A stretch of 64,000 nt of DNA from Bacteroidota bacterium (GTDB lineage Bacteria; Bacteroidota; Bacteroidia; AKYH767-A; 2013-40CM-41-45): positions 1 to 64,000 of the forward strand of contig JADKIH010000001.1 of the NCBI GenBank assembly GCA_016721305.1. The letters run 5' to 3'. This document shows, one piece after another, positions 55,008-64,000 of this stretch. A model generated the notes under the pieces. It made no database searches. It was not told the origin of the DNA and saw only the letters and a program-made list of their open reading frames with translations. The stretch's first letter is position 1. The number at the start of each line of letters is the position of its first letter. A program made the position numbers and the translations under genes.

Positions 55008-55661
55008 TTGTGTACGGGCCGGCAAACTCCTTCCGAAACTCCATGTAATCCGGAATCGAAACGCCCTGCACATAGGGATTATCGGGATGATTGAAAATGT
55101 ACTCCTGATGATATTCCTCGGCCGGATAAAATGTAACAAATGGTTTTACTTCTGTTACAACGGGTGAGGAATATTTTTTAGAAGCATTGATGCGATCAAT
55201 TTCTGCCTGAATAATTTTTCGTTCTGAATCATTTCTATAAAAAGCAACGGAGCGATATTGTGAACCGATATCATTTCCCTGACGGTTTAATGTTGTCGGG
55301 TTCATACTTGCAAAAAATGCTTTGACCAATGTTTCAAACTTAACAACTGAAGGATCATAATACACCTGCACAACTTCTGCGTGACCTGTTGAGCCGGAAC
55401 ATACCTTTGAATACGTTGGCCTTGTATCATTCCCTCCTGCAAATCCTGAAACAGCATCACGAACGCCTTTCAACGACTGAAATACAATCTCTGAATGCCA
55501 AAAACATCCCTGGCCGAAAGTAGCTACGGCTTCGTTTGGAGAAGGCTTTCGATTTTCTACCTGAGGAATAGCAACTTTTTTTCCCTGCGATTGAACGCAA
55601 GATATAGTGCCGATAAAGAATGCGAAGAGAATTAGTAGTTTCGAAAAAGCGTTGTCTTCAT
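55003..55661 (-). CDS. msrA: Peptide methionine-S-sulfoxide reductase, lipoprotein/secreted form, one frameshift
   Basis: The catalytic GCFWHSEIVF motif is read in frame upstream of the leftmost predicted start: EAVATFGQGCFW followed by QSLKGVRDAVSGFAGGN. MsrA hallmarks follow: STGHAEVVQVYYDP, GNDIGSQYRSVAFY and VTEVKPFVTFYPAEEYHQEY. The N-terminus is a lipoprotein-like signal (KLLILFAFFIGTISC), which joins to MKTTLF at 55661 after one slip in the T run near 55645. The enzyme reduces Met-S-sulfoxide in proteins, here in the envelope, protecting exported proteins such as Met-ligated cytochromes (the last point is inference). Confidence 0.88.
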
Positions 55662-55917
55662 ATCTGCTAAATTAACGAGAAAGAAGGATCTTATTTGACT
55701 CCGACATTAATTATACCAATCCTAAATGAAAATACGAAAGAGAATGGTTGGGTGCCATTATTTCGTAAACTGATGTAAATTTGGTATAACACGAGCTTAA
55801 GACTTTGCTTCGATCTGCCTCAAAAAAGAAACCGACATCACCGGCGGCAGAGGACCCGCCACCGGCTTTGTCGGTTTTAGCTTTCACAAAAGTCATTGAA
55901 AGAAAACTCTCAAATGC
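55662..55917. other. Intergenic region with TTATACCAA inverted repeat
   Basis: Between the divergent-looking msrA start and the stop of the giant adhesin. TTATACCAAT (about 55714) and ATTTGGTATAA (about 55778) form a long-spaced inverted repeat enclosing about 55 bases; it may be a small mobile or terminator-like element. No gene seen. Confidence 0.4.
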
Positions 55918-58900
55918 TTATTCAACTATAATTCTTACCGTCCTAACTTCCATTCCATCTCCTTCTACCGTGAGGAAGTACATTCCTTTGGCAAAATCGG
56001 CCAGATCGAAATCAAGGTAGTTGTCACCTTTAGTTACACTCTCTTTCCGTGTCAATAATACATTGCCCGGAAGATCGGTCAGCTTGATCAATACATTTCC
56101 GTTTTCCGATGCATCGATTCTTACATTCAGTTCGCCGGATGTCGGATTCGGATAAACATCGAACATCGACACCGGACTTACCGGCTCAGACGTTCTGCAG
56201 GCAAGACTGACACCCACATTCAACAAGCCCGGATTACCGACACCACATGAATTGGCTGCAGTAGACCGAACTATCACTCCTGAAATCGTCGACGTGTTGA
56301 AGTTCACCGTTGCATTGACTCCCGAAGAGCTTATCGTTGCACCTCCGGTAACTTGCCATACATACGAACTTGCACCTGCAACAGGAGCTACTGAGTAAGC
56401 AACCGCTGATTGCGATTTACACACTGATGTTGGTCCGGTTACAACCGGAGTGCCCGGTCGTGATGTCACTGCGAAACAACGCTGTGGTCCTACACCGCAT
56501 GAGTTAACAGCACTCACACAGATATTCGCCGATGTTGAAGTAAACGTTGGCCCAAACACAATTGTCACTGTCGAACCGGTTGCACTTCCTGAAATGCTGG
56601 CACCTGCAGGAACCGTCCACTGATAAGATGTGGCTGTTGCTACGGCTGCTACCGTATATGTTGCACTGGTATTGCATAAACCTGTTGTTGGTCCTGTGAC
56701 CGAACCCGGCTGAACCGGTACGGAACGAACAACGAACGATTTCACATACGAACCACACGGATTGACAGCTGCAACTGAAACTGTACCTGATATCCAAGAT
56801 GGGCCAAAATTTATGACTTGAGTTACTCCAGAACTGTTTACCGTCATAGTTCCCAACGTTGCAGCACCTGTAACTGTCCATCCGTATGAAGTAGCACCGG
56901 TTACTAATGGCAAACTATAAACCGCACTGGTGTTCGCACAGGCCATGTTCGGACCTGTAACACCAAAGCTATGCGCAGGAATACCTGTAATCAGTAACCC
57001 TCTCACGGCACTTGTACCAAAACAATTTGATGCAGTCACCTGAACGGCGCCTTGTGTAAATCCGGCCGGAATACTAACAGTGATTGTATTCGTACCCTGT
57101 CCGCTTACTATTGTTCCGCCTCCTGTAACTGTCCATGCATAAGAAGTTGCATTGAACGATGTCGTAGAATACGTCACCGTAGTCGGACCGCAAATAATTG
57201 CCGGACCGATTATCGGACCCGGTACTGCCGGATAAGTCGTGATAACCGGAATGCTCATACATGATTGAGCACTTGTTCCGCAAGGATTCTGCGCTGCGAC
57301 ACAGATAAATCCTCCTGCATAACTGTTACTGATTGCAAGAGTAATCGTGTTCGAAGTAGAACTGCCGGAAACGCCCGGAGGAAGTGTCCATACATACGAA
57401 GTAGCACCCGGTACTGCAGCAATTGAATAAACAATTCCTGTTGTCGAACGACAAACTCCTGCAGGTCCGGTTATAGCACCCGGTGTGCCCGGCGCGTTAC
57501 CAATATTTGCAATAATCACAGACACGTTCTTAGTACATCCATTAGCATCTGTTACCAAAACAGAATAAGCACCTGCAGCCAAATTTGTGACCGACGGAGT
57601 GGTTTGCCCACCCGGAGTCCATAGATAAGTATATGGTGCAACTCCTCCTGAAGCAATTACTGATGCCGAGCCATTAGCTGAGCCACATGTGGCAGGATTC
57701 GAATTAACAGCAGCCTCGAGCTTTGGCGGCTCCGGTAAAGTGAAAGTTAAACCGCCTCTACATCCATTTGCATCTATAACAAAGACAGTATACTGTCCTG
57801 CAAACATTGAGAAGTTTCCGGAACCAAAATATGGCCCCACTCCTCCACTACCTGATATGGTGACACCTGTAAAACCACCATAACACTGAATTGGGTTAAA
57901 GGTGACAACAGGAACAACAGGCGGTGGATCTGCAATTGTAATTGTCGTAGTTCCGACACAACCATTGGCATCTATCACTGTAATTACATGTGTTCCTGCA
58001 GGAAGTGAGATCACACCGATTCCCTGATAAGGTCCCGTGCCTCCCTGAGCTGTTACGGTAACTTCCGAATTATCTCCATGGCAAAGAATGGCCGTTGCCG
58101 TTGCGTGTACGATAATCTCAGATGGCTGATTCACATGAACTGTAACACTGCCCGTACAACCATTTGCATCGGTAACGGTATACGTATATGTACCGGCACC
58201 TACGTTAAACACTCCGGTTCCGGTGTATGGTGCCGTACCGCCTGAAGCTGAAACTGTAACGGTTCCGTTAGTCTGACCCCAACATAATACATCGGTAACA
58301 GTAGCACTTACAGTGATCGGATCACCGATTACATTCGGCAAGAAATACTGACAACAATAAACATCACCGCATGCATTTGTGATGCAAAGAGTATAAACTC
58401 CCGGCGGGAAGCTGAAGCAGTTTCCGTGCTGAACCACAGGCTCAGACGTAGACCATGAATATGTATAAGGAGGACAACGGAAGCAATTTATATCGATACA
58501 AATTGAACCTAACCCTGTAGCACACGAGACAGGCATTATCGATGCCGTAATATTTGGCACTCTGAAGCCGAAATGATATTCCGTGCCATCACATCCAACC
58601 AATGTGTATGTAAGCGAATCACATGCTGTCAGATTTGATCGCACCGGATTTGTGCTTCCATTTTCCCAATGACCTGAGTAGTTTTCACAAACAAACTCAC
58701 CAAGAACTGCCTGAACAGATTGCCCGCAATTTGAATACATAAAATGAACCGATGGTGGTGTCGCTGCGTGCTCTACTAATGTGTAGCAACATTCAAACTG
58801 ATCACCATTAGCATTCGTAACTGTTACGCAATACGTACCTGCCGTGAGTCCGCTGATACACTCGCCTGTCATCTCATTATCCCACACATATGTGTATGGC

Positions 58901-59073
58901 TGAGGACCAAAGCAAGCATTGACACAGATAACTCCATTAGCCAGACAACAAGAAGGTTCTGCAACTGTAGTAAATGTTGCACCCGGAACGAAAATATCTT
59001 TCGTCACTGAACAACCCTTTGCATCTGTCACAACAACTTGTGTCATTGTACACGGCGCCAATCCGAAACACAA
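55918..59073 (-). CDS. C-terminal part of a giant T9SS adhesin with SprB and PKD-like repeats
   Basis: 1,051 residues in an open frame that continues the upstream block (59371-64000) after a broken junction. From the N-side: the end of a Cys-rich super-repeat (about 58340-59073), then SprB repeats (TVTDANGCTGSVTVHV, TVIDANGCVGTTTITIADPP). Next come about six PKD/Ig-like repeats of 85-90 residues with the core GPxxVCxxxxxxYSxxxVxGATSYxWT (56220-57520). A type A T9SS sorting domain ends it: FDVYPNPTSGELNVRID ... LPGNVLLTRKE ... KGMYFLTVEGDG. The protein is therefore expected to be transported by the type IX system and displayed on the surface, as adhesin, glider or matrix. It is convergent with nothing; msrA lies downstream on the same strand. 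Confidence 0.85.
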   Translation of the reverse strand: MCFGLAPCTMTQVVVTDAKGCSVTKDIFVPGATFTTVAEPSCCLANGVICVNACFGPQPYTYVWDNEMTGECISGLTAGTYCVTVTNANGDQFECCYTLVEHAATPPSVHFMYSNCGQSVQAVLGEFVCENYSGHWENGSTNPVRSNLTACDSLTYTLVGCDGTEYHFGFRVPNITASIMPVSCATGLGSICIDINCFRCPPYTYSWSTSEPVVQHGNCFSFPPGVYTLCITNACGDVYCCQYFLPNVIGDPITVSATVTDVLCWGQTNGTVTVSASGGTAPYTGTGVFNVGAGTYTYTVTDANGCTGSVTVHVNQPSEIIVHATATAILCHGDNSEVTVTAQGGTGPYQGIGVISLPAGTHVITVIDANGCVGTTTITIADPPPVVPVVTFNPIQCYGGFTGVTISGSGGVGPYFGSGNFSMFAGQYTVFVIDANGCRGGLTFTLPEPPKLEAAVNSNPATCGSANGSASVIASGGVAPYTYLWTPGGQTTPSVTNLAAGAYSVLVTDANGCTKNVSVIIANIGNAPGTPGAITGPAGVCRSTTGIVYSIAAVPGATSYVWTLPPGVSGSSTSNTITLAISNSYAGGFICVAAQNPCGTSAQSCMSIPVITTYPAVPGPIIGPAIICGPTTVTYSTTSFNATSYAWTVTGGGTIVSGQGTNTITVSIPAGFTQGAVQVTASNCFGTSAVRGLLITGIPAHSFGVTGPNMACANTSAVYSLPLVTGATSYGWTVTGAATLGTMTVNSSGVTQVINFGPSWISGTVSVAAVNPCGSYVKSFVVRSVPVQPGSVTGPTTGLCNTSATYTVAAVATATSYQWTVPAGASISGSATGSTVTIVFGPTFTSTSANICVSAVNSCGVGPQRCFAVTSRPGTPVVTGPTSVCKSQSAVAYSVAPVAGASSYVWQVTGGATISSSGVNATVNFNTSTISGVIVRSTAANSCGVGNPGLLNVGVSLACRTSEPVSPVSMFDVYPNPTSGELNVRIDASENGNVLIKLTDLPGNVLLTRKESVTKGDNYLDFDLADFAKGMYFLTVEGDGMEVRTVRIIVE

Positions 59074-59370
59074 GCTTGCGTGCTTCCACCAATCCAGCTA
59101 TAACTGTAAGGAGGACAACCACCGCTTGGCATTGCGCAAACATAACTTCCGCAACGACCATACTCAATCGAAACAGAAAGAGGTGGATTTGCAGAAGGTA
59201 CAACAACATTTTGCTGAACCATTCCGTGTAAACACCTTCGGCCAATCCTGTTACATCCTGAGTAGTAGCGCCTGTACTCCACTGGTAAGTATAAGGTGGA
59301 TATCCTCCTGTTGGATTGATATCAATTCCACCACCTGCATGATCACAATCAATATTGTAAACGGTATCTG
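59074..59370 (-). pseudogene. Broken junction of the giant adhesin: deleted third super-repeat
   Basis: Translation in shifting frames gives pieces of the third super-repeat: TDTVYNIDCDHAGGGIDIN, GYPPYTYQWSTGATTQDVTG and LAEGVY, then jumps to MVQQNVVVPSANPPLSVSIEYG. Compared with the second copy (60249-60556), about 308 bases are absent at 59226/59227. About 45 more bases are absent near 59370, where SYYLPPLDSSHIIVV should follow GDVICC. A further single T is missing from GTTTC at about 59071, which would restore ACVFGLAPC. The result is three frame changes in 300 bases, by recombination between repeats or by misassembly of repeats. Confidence 0.7.
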
Positions 59371-62300
59371 TTAACAACAAATGACATCGCCGCAAGCATT
59401 CGTGATACACAGATTGTAAATTCCTGATGGTACATTAATGCAATTTGTGTCGCTCGGATTGCCTGCAATGGCAGGAGACCAAGAATATGTGTATGGTGCA
59501 CAACGGAAACAATCAGTTTCCACACAAATAGATCCTAGTCCTGTAATACAATCTACAGGCAGAATTGAAGCTGTTAAATGCGGAACACGGAAACCGAAAT
59601 GATATTCAGTTCCGTCACATGAAACCAAGGTATAGGTCAATGAATCGCAATGCGTCAAATTACCATGAACAGGGCCGGCTACGCCATCCTCCCAATGTCC
59701 TGTGAAATTCTCGCACACAAATTCACCAAGCACGGCATGAACGGACTCTCCACAATTATCGAAGACAAAGTGAACCGTCGGCGGTGTTACAGGTACACCA
59801 ATTAAATCGTAACAACATTCAAACTGTTGTCCGTCACGATTGGTAATCGTCACACAATAAGTTCCGGCTGCTAATCCGCTGATACAAGCACCCGACATTC
59901 CATTATTCCACGAGTAAGTGTAAGGCTGCGGGCCAAAGCATGCATTCACGCAGATACTGCCATTTGCCAGACAACAAGAAGGCTCAACAATATTTGTGAA
60001 TGTCGCTCCCGGCACAACAACGTCAATAGTAATAGAGCAACCTTTTGCATCAGTAACGACAACTTGCGTCATCGTGCATGGTGGCAATCCGAACATACAA
60101 GGACCCGTTCCTCCACCTATCCAACTATACGTATAAGGAGCACAACCGCCTGTTGCATTTGCACAAACATACCTTCCGCAAAGACCGTATTCAATTGAAA
60201 CAGAAAGTGGCGGATTTGCTGAAGGAACAACCACATTTTGCTGAACCATATTTCCGCAGGCATCCATAATATAAATCGTATAAGTTCCTGCAGCAAGATT
60301 ACAGAAGATCGACGAATCTCTTGTCTGAGGAACGCTATAAGAGAGTGCAGGATTACAAGGATTGAAATACGAATAACTGTACAACAAACAACATCCTGTA
60401 AAGGTTGCATGAATACAACCATTGCTCGTACAAACATCCGGATCGACTCCCAAAATGGTAATCGTTGGAGGATTCGTTGCACAATCGCAAGTAGTAGTTA
60501 CAACAACTGTATCGTGAACTATTGTATTGCAACCTATTGAATCAGTCACAATCACCGAATAAACACCTTCGGCTAGTCCTGTTACATCTTGAGTAGTTGC
60601 GCCTGTACTCCACTGATAAGTGTATGGTGGATATCCTCCTGTTGGATTGATATCAATTCCACCACCCGCATGATCACAATCGATATTATAAACCGTATCT
60701 GTCACAACGATGATGTGCGAAGAATCCAAAGGCGGCAAGTAATATGAGCAACATATAACATCGCCACAAGAGTTAGTAATACACAAATTGTAAATTCCCG
60801 ATGGAACTTGAATGCAATTTGTGTCAGTTGGATTACCTGCTATTGCAGGTGTCCACGTATAAGTATAAGGTGCGCAACGGAAGCATTCAGTTTGAACGCA
60901 AATTGTTCCGAGACCTGTTATACAATCAACCGGCTGGATTGATCCGAAAATTCCCGGAACCGTAAAGCCGAAATGATGTAATGCACCATCGCATGTAACA
61001 ATCGTGAATGTGAGCGAATCGCATGGATGAACTCCTTCGAACGTTAAGCCCGGAATACCATTGTTCCAATAGTATGTAAATCCTCCACAACCGGTTGAGT
61101 CGATTATGGCATTCACAATTGAACCGCAATTATTAAATTCAAAATGTACACTCGGAACACCGGCTGTTCCATTGGTAAGTGTATAACAACATGTAGTTGT
61201 TTGACCGTTGGCATTCGTTATTGTCAGACAATAGACTCCTGCCGGAACGTTACTGATACACAAACCTGTATCGCCCGTACTCCACAAATAAGTATATGGT
61301 TGAGGTCCGAAACAAACCGAAGCGCAGAGGCTTCCATTCGAAGCACAGCATGTCGGATTCACCACATTTGTAAAATCAACATGTGGTGGCGAAACTACAA
61401 TCGTTTGAGAACAACCATAAGCATCGGTGATCGTAACCGTCAGATCCACGCAAGGCTGCGGATTGTGAAGACAATTAGATGTACTTCCATCGCTCCAAAC
61501 ATAAGAATATGGACCGCATCCACCTTCAGCACCGACACAAACTTGCGATCCGCAATTTGCATACGTTACAAATGTCATCAATGGCGGGCTGACAGAAGGA
61601 ACAAAAACGCTTTGCGAAACAATATTTCCGCAAGGATCACTTACATAAATTGTATAATAACCGGCACGTAAATGACAGAAAATCGTTGAATCTTTTGTCC
61701 AACTCATGCTATCGACCATTGTCGCCGAACACAGTGAATGATATGAATAGGCATAACGCAAACAACAACCTGTGAATGCCAGATTTATACAACCGCTTTG
61801 ATTACAACTGTCGGCTACTACACTTATCACGGTGATCGTTGGTAATGGAGGTGGCGGATTGGAATTACAATTACAATCGCCCTGAACAGTTACCGTATCA
61901 TGTACTATGGTTCCACAACCGGTAGAGTCCGTGATGATAATATTGTAAATACCTGCAGGCAGGTTAAACTGACTTTCAGTTGTATTTCCGTTACTCCACT
62001 GATAATTGTATGGAGGATAACCACCTGTGACACGCAAAGCAATTCCGCCATATAAGCTGTCACAATTGATATGATAAACGGTATCTGTTACGTGAATGAT
62101 ATTGCTATCAGGTGGCACGGTGATACAACATGAATCAATGCAACCACAGCAATTTGAAATTTTAACACAATATGTTCCCGGAGGAGGAAGTTCTAAGAAT
62201 GGCTCATGCGAACCATTGCTCCATTCGTAATGGAACGTATTGCAAGCCGATGTATCAGAGATTTCAGCTGATACAATATAACCACCGCAAACTTTCGTCT

Positions 62301-64000
62301 TCTTACAGCTGATACTGAATTGTTGTGGTGTATAACATACATTATCGATACCCACTACTTCTCCACTACTTGTCACCTGCGTTGCGATTACTACATCGGT
62401 TACATTACTTGCAACTGCTTGCCAGTCGGAAAGAACCGCCGGAGCAATTGGCGTCCATGTTCCCTGAGATGTATTCTGAGGCAATGAATCTAATCCTCCG
62501 CAGGCAACAATCTTCTTCCATCCGCTTAGTTCCGTCATAGTAAAACTTGCAGTGAATAAGAAGCCTTTATTTAAAACGCTATTAAAGATTCTGAAACGTG
62601 GAGCAATTGCAGGCGAACCGGCTTGTCCATCGTCAAAGATTTTGAAATCGTAACTGAATTTGCCACAACACCATTTACCTAAGTACGTGGTATCGGTTTG
62701 CACACCTGAAGGACCTGCCAAATCTGTTGCCTGTACAAATACATCACCCGGATATTGCCCGCCGACGTTATTCAAACCTACAAGTACATTTGGCGCTATT
62801 GCATATGGAGTAAAATTATGCAGGAGATTATCAGAGAAATCCTGACAGGTAGTATCCACACAGGCAATATTTGTAACGATTGGAGTACAGCAATCACGGA
62901 AATTGATTTTCAACGTATCCGACGAATCAGCACAACCCCACATGTTAGCTGCGAGTAATCGATACATTCCTCCCGGAGGAAGAATTGTCAGATTCTGATT
63001 GTTGCTGTAATTCACCCACACATTTCCAACCAACTGCTGCCACATGTAAGAGGCAAAACCAACAGGACCCGGAATCGTAACCGAATCGCATTCGTTACAA
63101 AATTCATAACATCCCGAAGGAACGCATGATAAATCAGGCAGCGGATGAATAGTCAGAATATTCGAAGTCGACGAGCATCCAAATTGATTCGTAGCCACCA
63201 CAAAATAATTTCCGGCCATTGCAGCAGTTATCGAAACTCCATTTTGTCCGGTGCTCCATGTATAAACTACAGGGAAAACCGGTGCAGGTGCAGCTGTAAA
63301 GGTTACTAAAGCACCTTCGCAGAGAACTCCTCCCGGATTAGAAGTAATAAATGGTGTAACCGGTGCAGGATTGACAACAACGGTGATCGCATCTGTTTGA
63401 GTACAACCGTAAGAGTTAGTTACCGTAACGGTATACAACCCTCCATCACCTAATTGCATATTCGGAACTACAAATGGATTTGAGCTTCCGGTAGCAATCG
63501 GACCTACCCACGAATATGTTCCTCCACCTACAGGCGTTGTTTGAAGCAGTAATTGATCCCCGACACACATAACTGTGTCGCCGGTAATATTCGCAACCGG
63601 TTTAGGATTGACGGTAACATTTACCGGAGCGATTGCCGGATAAGCGCATCCATTTATTGTCTGCACAATAACAGAATATGTTCCTGTTACAGATACCCAT
63701 AAACTATCGTTCGAATCAGCCGGTGAAGTTAACGCCGGAGTTGGGGATTTACTCCAGAGATAACTGGCACCGGGTGGTACGACGGTTAATAAGACTGAAT
63801 CTCCTTCACAGAATGTGAGAGAAGATGATGAATCGATATATGCAGAAGTTGGAACCGGATCTACTGTAATTGTAATCGAAGCCGACGAAGAACATCCGTT
63901 GGCACTTGTTACAGTTACAGAATATGTAATTGTTCCCGGTGTATTTGCTGTAATATTTAAGTTTGGCGCATTCGTTCCGACAACGCCGGCGAATGGCACT
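59371..64000 (-). CDS. Giant Cys-rich T9SS adhesin, N-side part (5' end outside the window)
   Basis: 1,543 residues open to the window edge; the true start lies beyond 64000. From the N-side: Ig-like repeats (VTSANGCSSSASITITV, SYLWSKSPTP, YSWVGPIATG, TVTNSYGCTQTDAITVVVNPAP; about 63020-64000). A jelly-roll-like domain follows (FSDNLLHNFTPY ... YPGDVFVQATDLAGPSG ... WTPIAPAVLSDW ... VVGIDNVCY; about 62320-62880). Then come super-repeats of about 450 residues starting near 62075 and 60705, and a truncated third at 59370. Each super-repeat holds GGYPPYxYQWS, FTGCC, YAYSYHSLC, QPYTYLWS and CFRCAPYTYTW segments and is unusually rich in cysteine, including CC pairs. An extracellular fibrous or matrix protein stabilised by disulfides is likely. 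No catalytic residues seen. Confidence 0.85.
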   Translation of the reverse strand, partial: VPFAGVVGTNAPNLNITANTPGTITYSVTVTSANGCSSSASITITVDPVPTSAYIDSSSSLTFCEGDSVLLTVVPPGASYLWSKSPTPALTSPADSNDSLWVSVTGTYSVIVQTINGCAYPAIAPVNVTVNPKPVANITGDTVMCVGDQLLLQTTPVGGGTYSWVGPIATGSSNPFVVPNMQLGDGGLYTVTVTNSYGCTQTDAITVVVNPAPVTPFITSNPGGVLCEGALVTFTAAPAPVFPVVYTWSTGQNGVSITAAMAGNYFVVATNQFGCSSTSNILTIHPLPDLSCVPSGCYEFCNECDSVTIPGPVGFASYMWQQLVGNVWVNYSNNQNLTILPPGGMYRLLAANMWGCADSSDTLKINFRDCCTPIVTNIACVDTTCQDFSDNLLHNFTPYAIAPNVLVGLNNVGGQYPGDVFVQATDLAGPSGVQTDTTYLGKWCCGKFSYDFKIFDDGQAGSPAIAPRFRIFNSVLNKGFLFTASFTMTELSGWKKIVACGGLDSLPQNTSQGTWTPIAPAVLSDWQAVASNVTDVVIATQVTSSGEVVGIDNVCYTPQQFSISCKKTKVCGGYIVSAEISDTSACNTFHYEWSNGSHEPFLELPPPGTYCVKISNCCGCIDSCCITVPPDSNIIHVTDTVYHINCDSLYGGIALRVTGGYPPYNYQWSNGNTTESQFNLPAGIYNIIITDSTGCGTIVHDTVTVQGDCNCNSNPPPPLPTITVISVVADSCNQSGCINLAFTGCCLRYAYSYHSLCSATMVDSMSWTKDSTIFCHLRAGYYTIYVSDPCGNIVSQSVFVPSVSPPLMTFVTYANCGSQVCVGAEGGCGPYSYVWSDGSTSNCLHNPQPCVDLTVTITDAYGCSQTIVVSPPHVDFTNVVNPTCCASNGSLCASVCFGPQPYTYLWSTGDTGLCISNVPAGVYCLTITNANGQTTTCCYTLTNGTAGVPSVHFEFNNCGSIVNAIIDSTGCGGFTYYWNNGIPGLTFEGVHPCDSLTFTIVTCDGALHHFGFTVPGIFGSIQPVDCITGLGTICVQTECFRCAPYTYTWTPAIAGNPTDTNCIQVPSGIYNLCITNSCGDVICCSYYLPPLDSSHIIVVTDTVYNIDCDHAGGGIDINPTGGYPPYTYQWSTGATTQDVTGLAEGVYSVIVTDSIGCNTIVHDTVVVTTTCDCATNPPTITILGVDPDVCTSNGCIHATFTGCCLLYSYSYFNPCNPALSYSVPQTRDSSIFCNLAAGTYTIYIMDACGNMVQQNVVVPSANPPLSVSIEYGLCGRYVCANATGGCAPYTYSWIGGGTGPCMFGLPPCTMTQVVVTDAKGCSITIDVVVPGATFTNIVEPSCCLANGSICVNACFGPQPYTYSWNNGMSGACISGLAAGTYCVTITNRDGQQFECCYDLIGVPVTPPTVHFVFDNCGESVHAVLGEFVCENFTGHWEDGVAGPVHGNLTHCDSLTYTLVSCDGTEYHFGFRVPHLTASILPVDCITGLGSICVETDCFRCAPYTYSWSPAIAGNPSDTNCINVPSGIYNLCITNACGDVICC

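Noticed and set aside
54..64000. Horizontally acquired island or prophage
   Set aside because: No integrase, transposase, tRNA-flanked attachment site or phage structural gene was seen.

Overview
The window comes from an uncultured-looking member of the Bacteroidota. Supporting evidence includes type IX secretion (T9SS) C-terminal sorting domains, a gliding-motility-associated C-terminal domain, SprB/PKD/Ig-like giant adhesins, a DUF5777 barrel, a T9SS-type lysyl oxidase and a ResB-CcsA fusion. No rRNA, tRNA, CRISPR array, prophage or insertion sequence was recognised. The theme is electron transfer through c-type cytochromes, with the machinery to make heme and attach it.

Layout. 54-2097: broken secreted lysyl-oxidase-like protein. 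2121-5896 (+): a respiratory cluster of membrane polyferredoxin, TPR protein, monoheme cytochrome, DUF5777 barrel and cytochrome lipoprotein. 6235-13180 (+): giant Ig/SprB/PKD adhesin. 13281-19673: ccsBA cytochrome c synthase flanked by two paralogous two-repeat/OB-fold proteins, then a TPR lipoprotein. 19774-21253 (-): T9SS propeller-like protein. 21561-33682 (-): multiheme cytochrome cluster with two NHL-repeat proteins, cytochromes with about 12, 4, 9 and 9 heme motifs, an outer-membrane barrel, a Crp/Fnr regulator and a TMTC-like membrane protein. 34030-39916 (-): hemA-hemC-hemE-hemL-hemN. 40264-40393: a candidate structured RNA. 40494-43826 (-): a quinol-dehydrogenase-like module (TAT Fe-S protein, NrfD, anchored beta-sandwich protein, monoheme cytochrome). 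45049-47524 (-): CoA-transferase and a catalytically degenerate beta-lactamase-fold protein. 47948-53305 (-): NtrC-type regulator, hybrid kinase and single receiver. 53462-55661: small genes including DUF983, a ferredoxin, a CpeT-like protein and msrA. 55918-64000 (-): a Cys-rich giant T9SS adhesin running off the window.

How the parts may work together (inference): the NrfD/Fe-S module would oxidise menaquinol and pass electrons to the monoheme cytochrome. Periplasmic multiheme cytochromes and the barrel flanked by two nonaheme cytochromes could then move electrons across the outer membrane, as in porin-cytochrome conduits. CcsBA and the oxygen-independent heme pathway (HemN) would supply the many hemes. 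The Crp/Fnr protein with an N-terminal four-cysteine cluster is the obvious candidate regulator.

Caveat: about twenty ORFs are interrupted, mostly by a single-base slip in a short homopolymer, while the flanking reading frames stay well conserved. I read most of these as sequencing or assembly errors rather than decay, and annotate whole genes across the breaks where the second frame clearly continues the protein.
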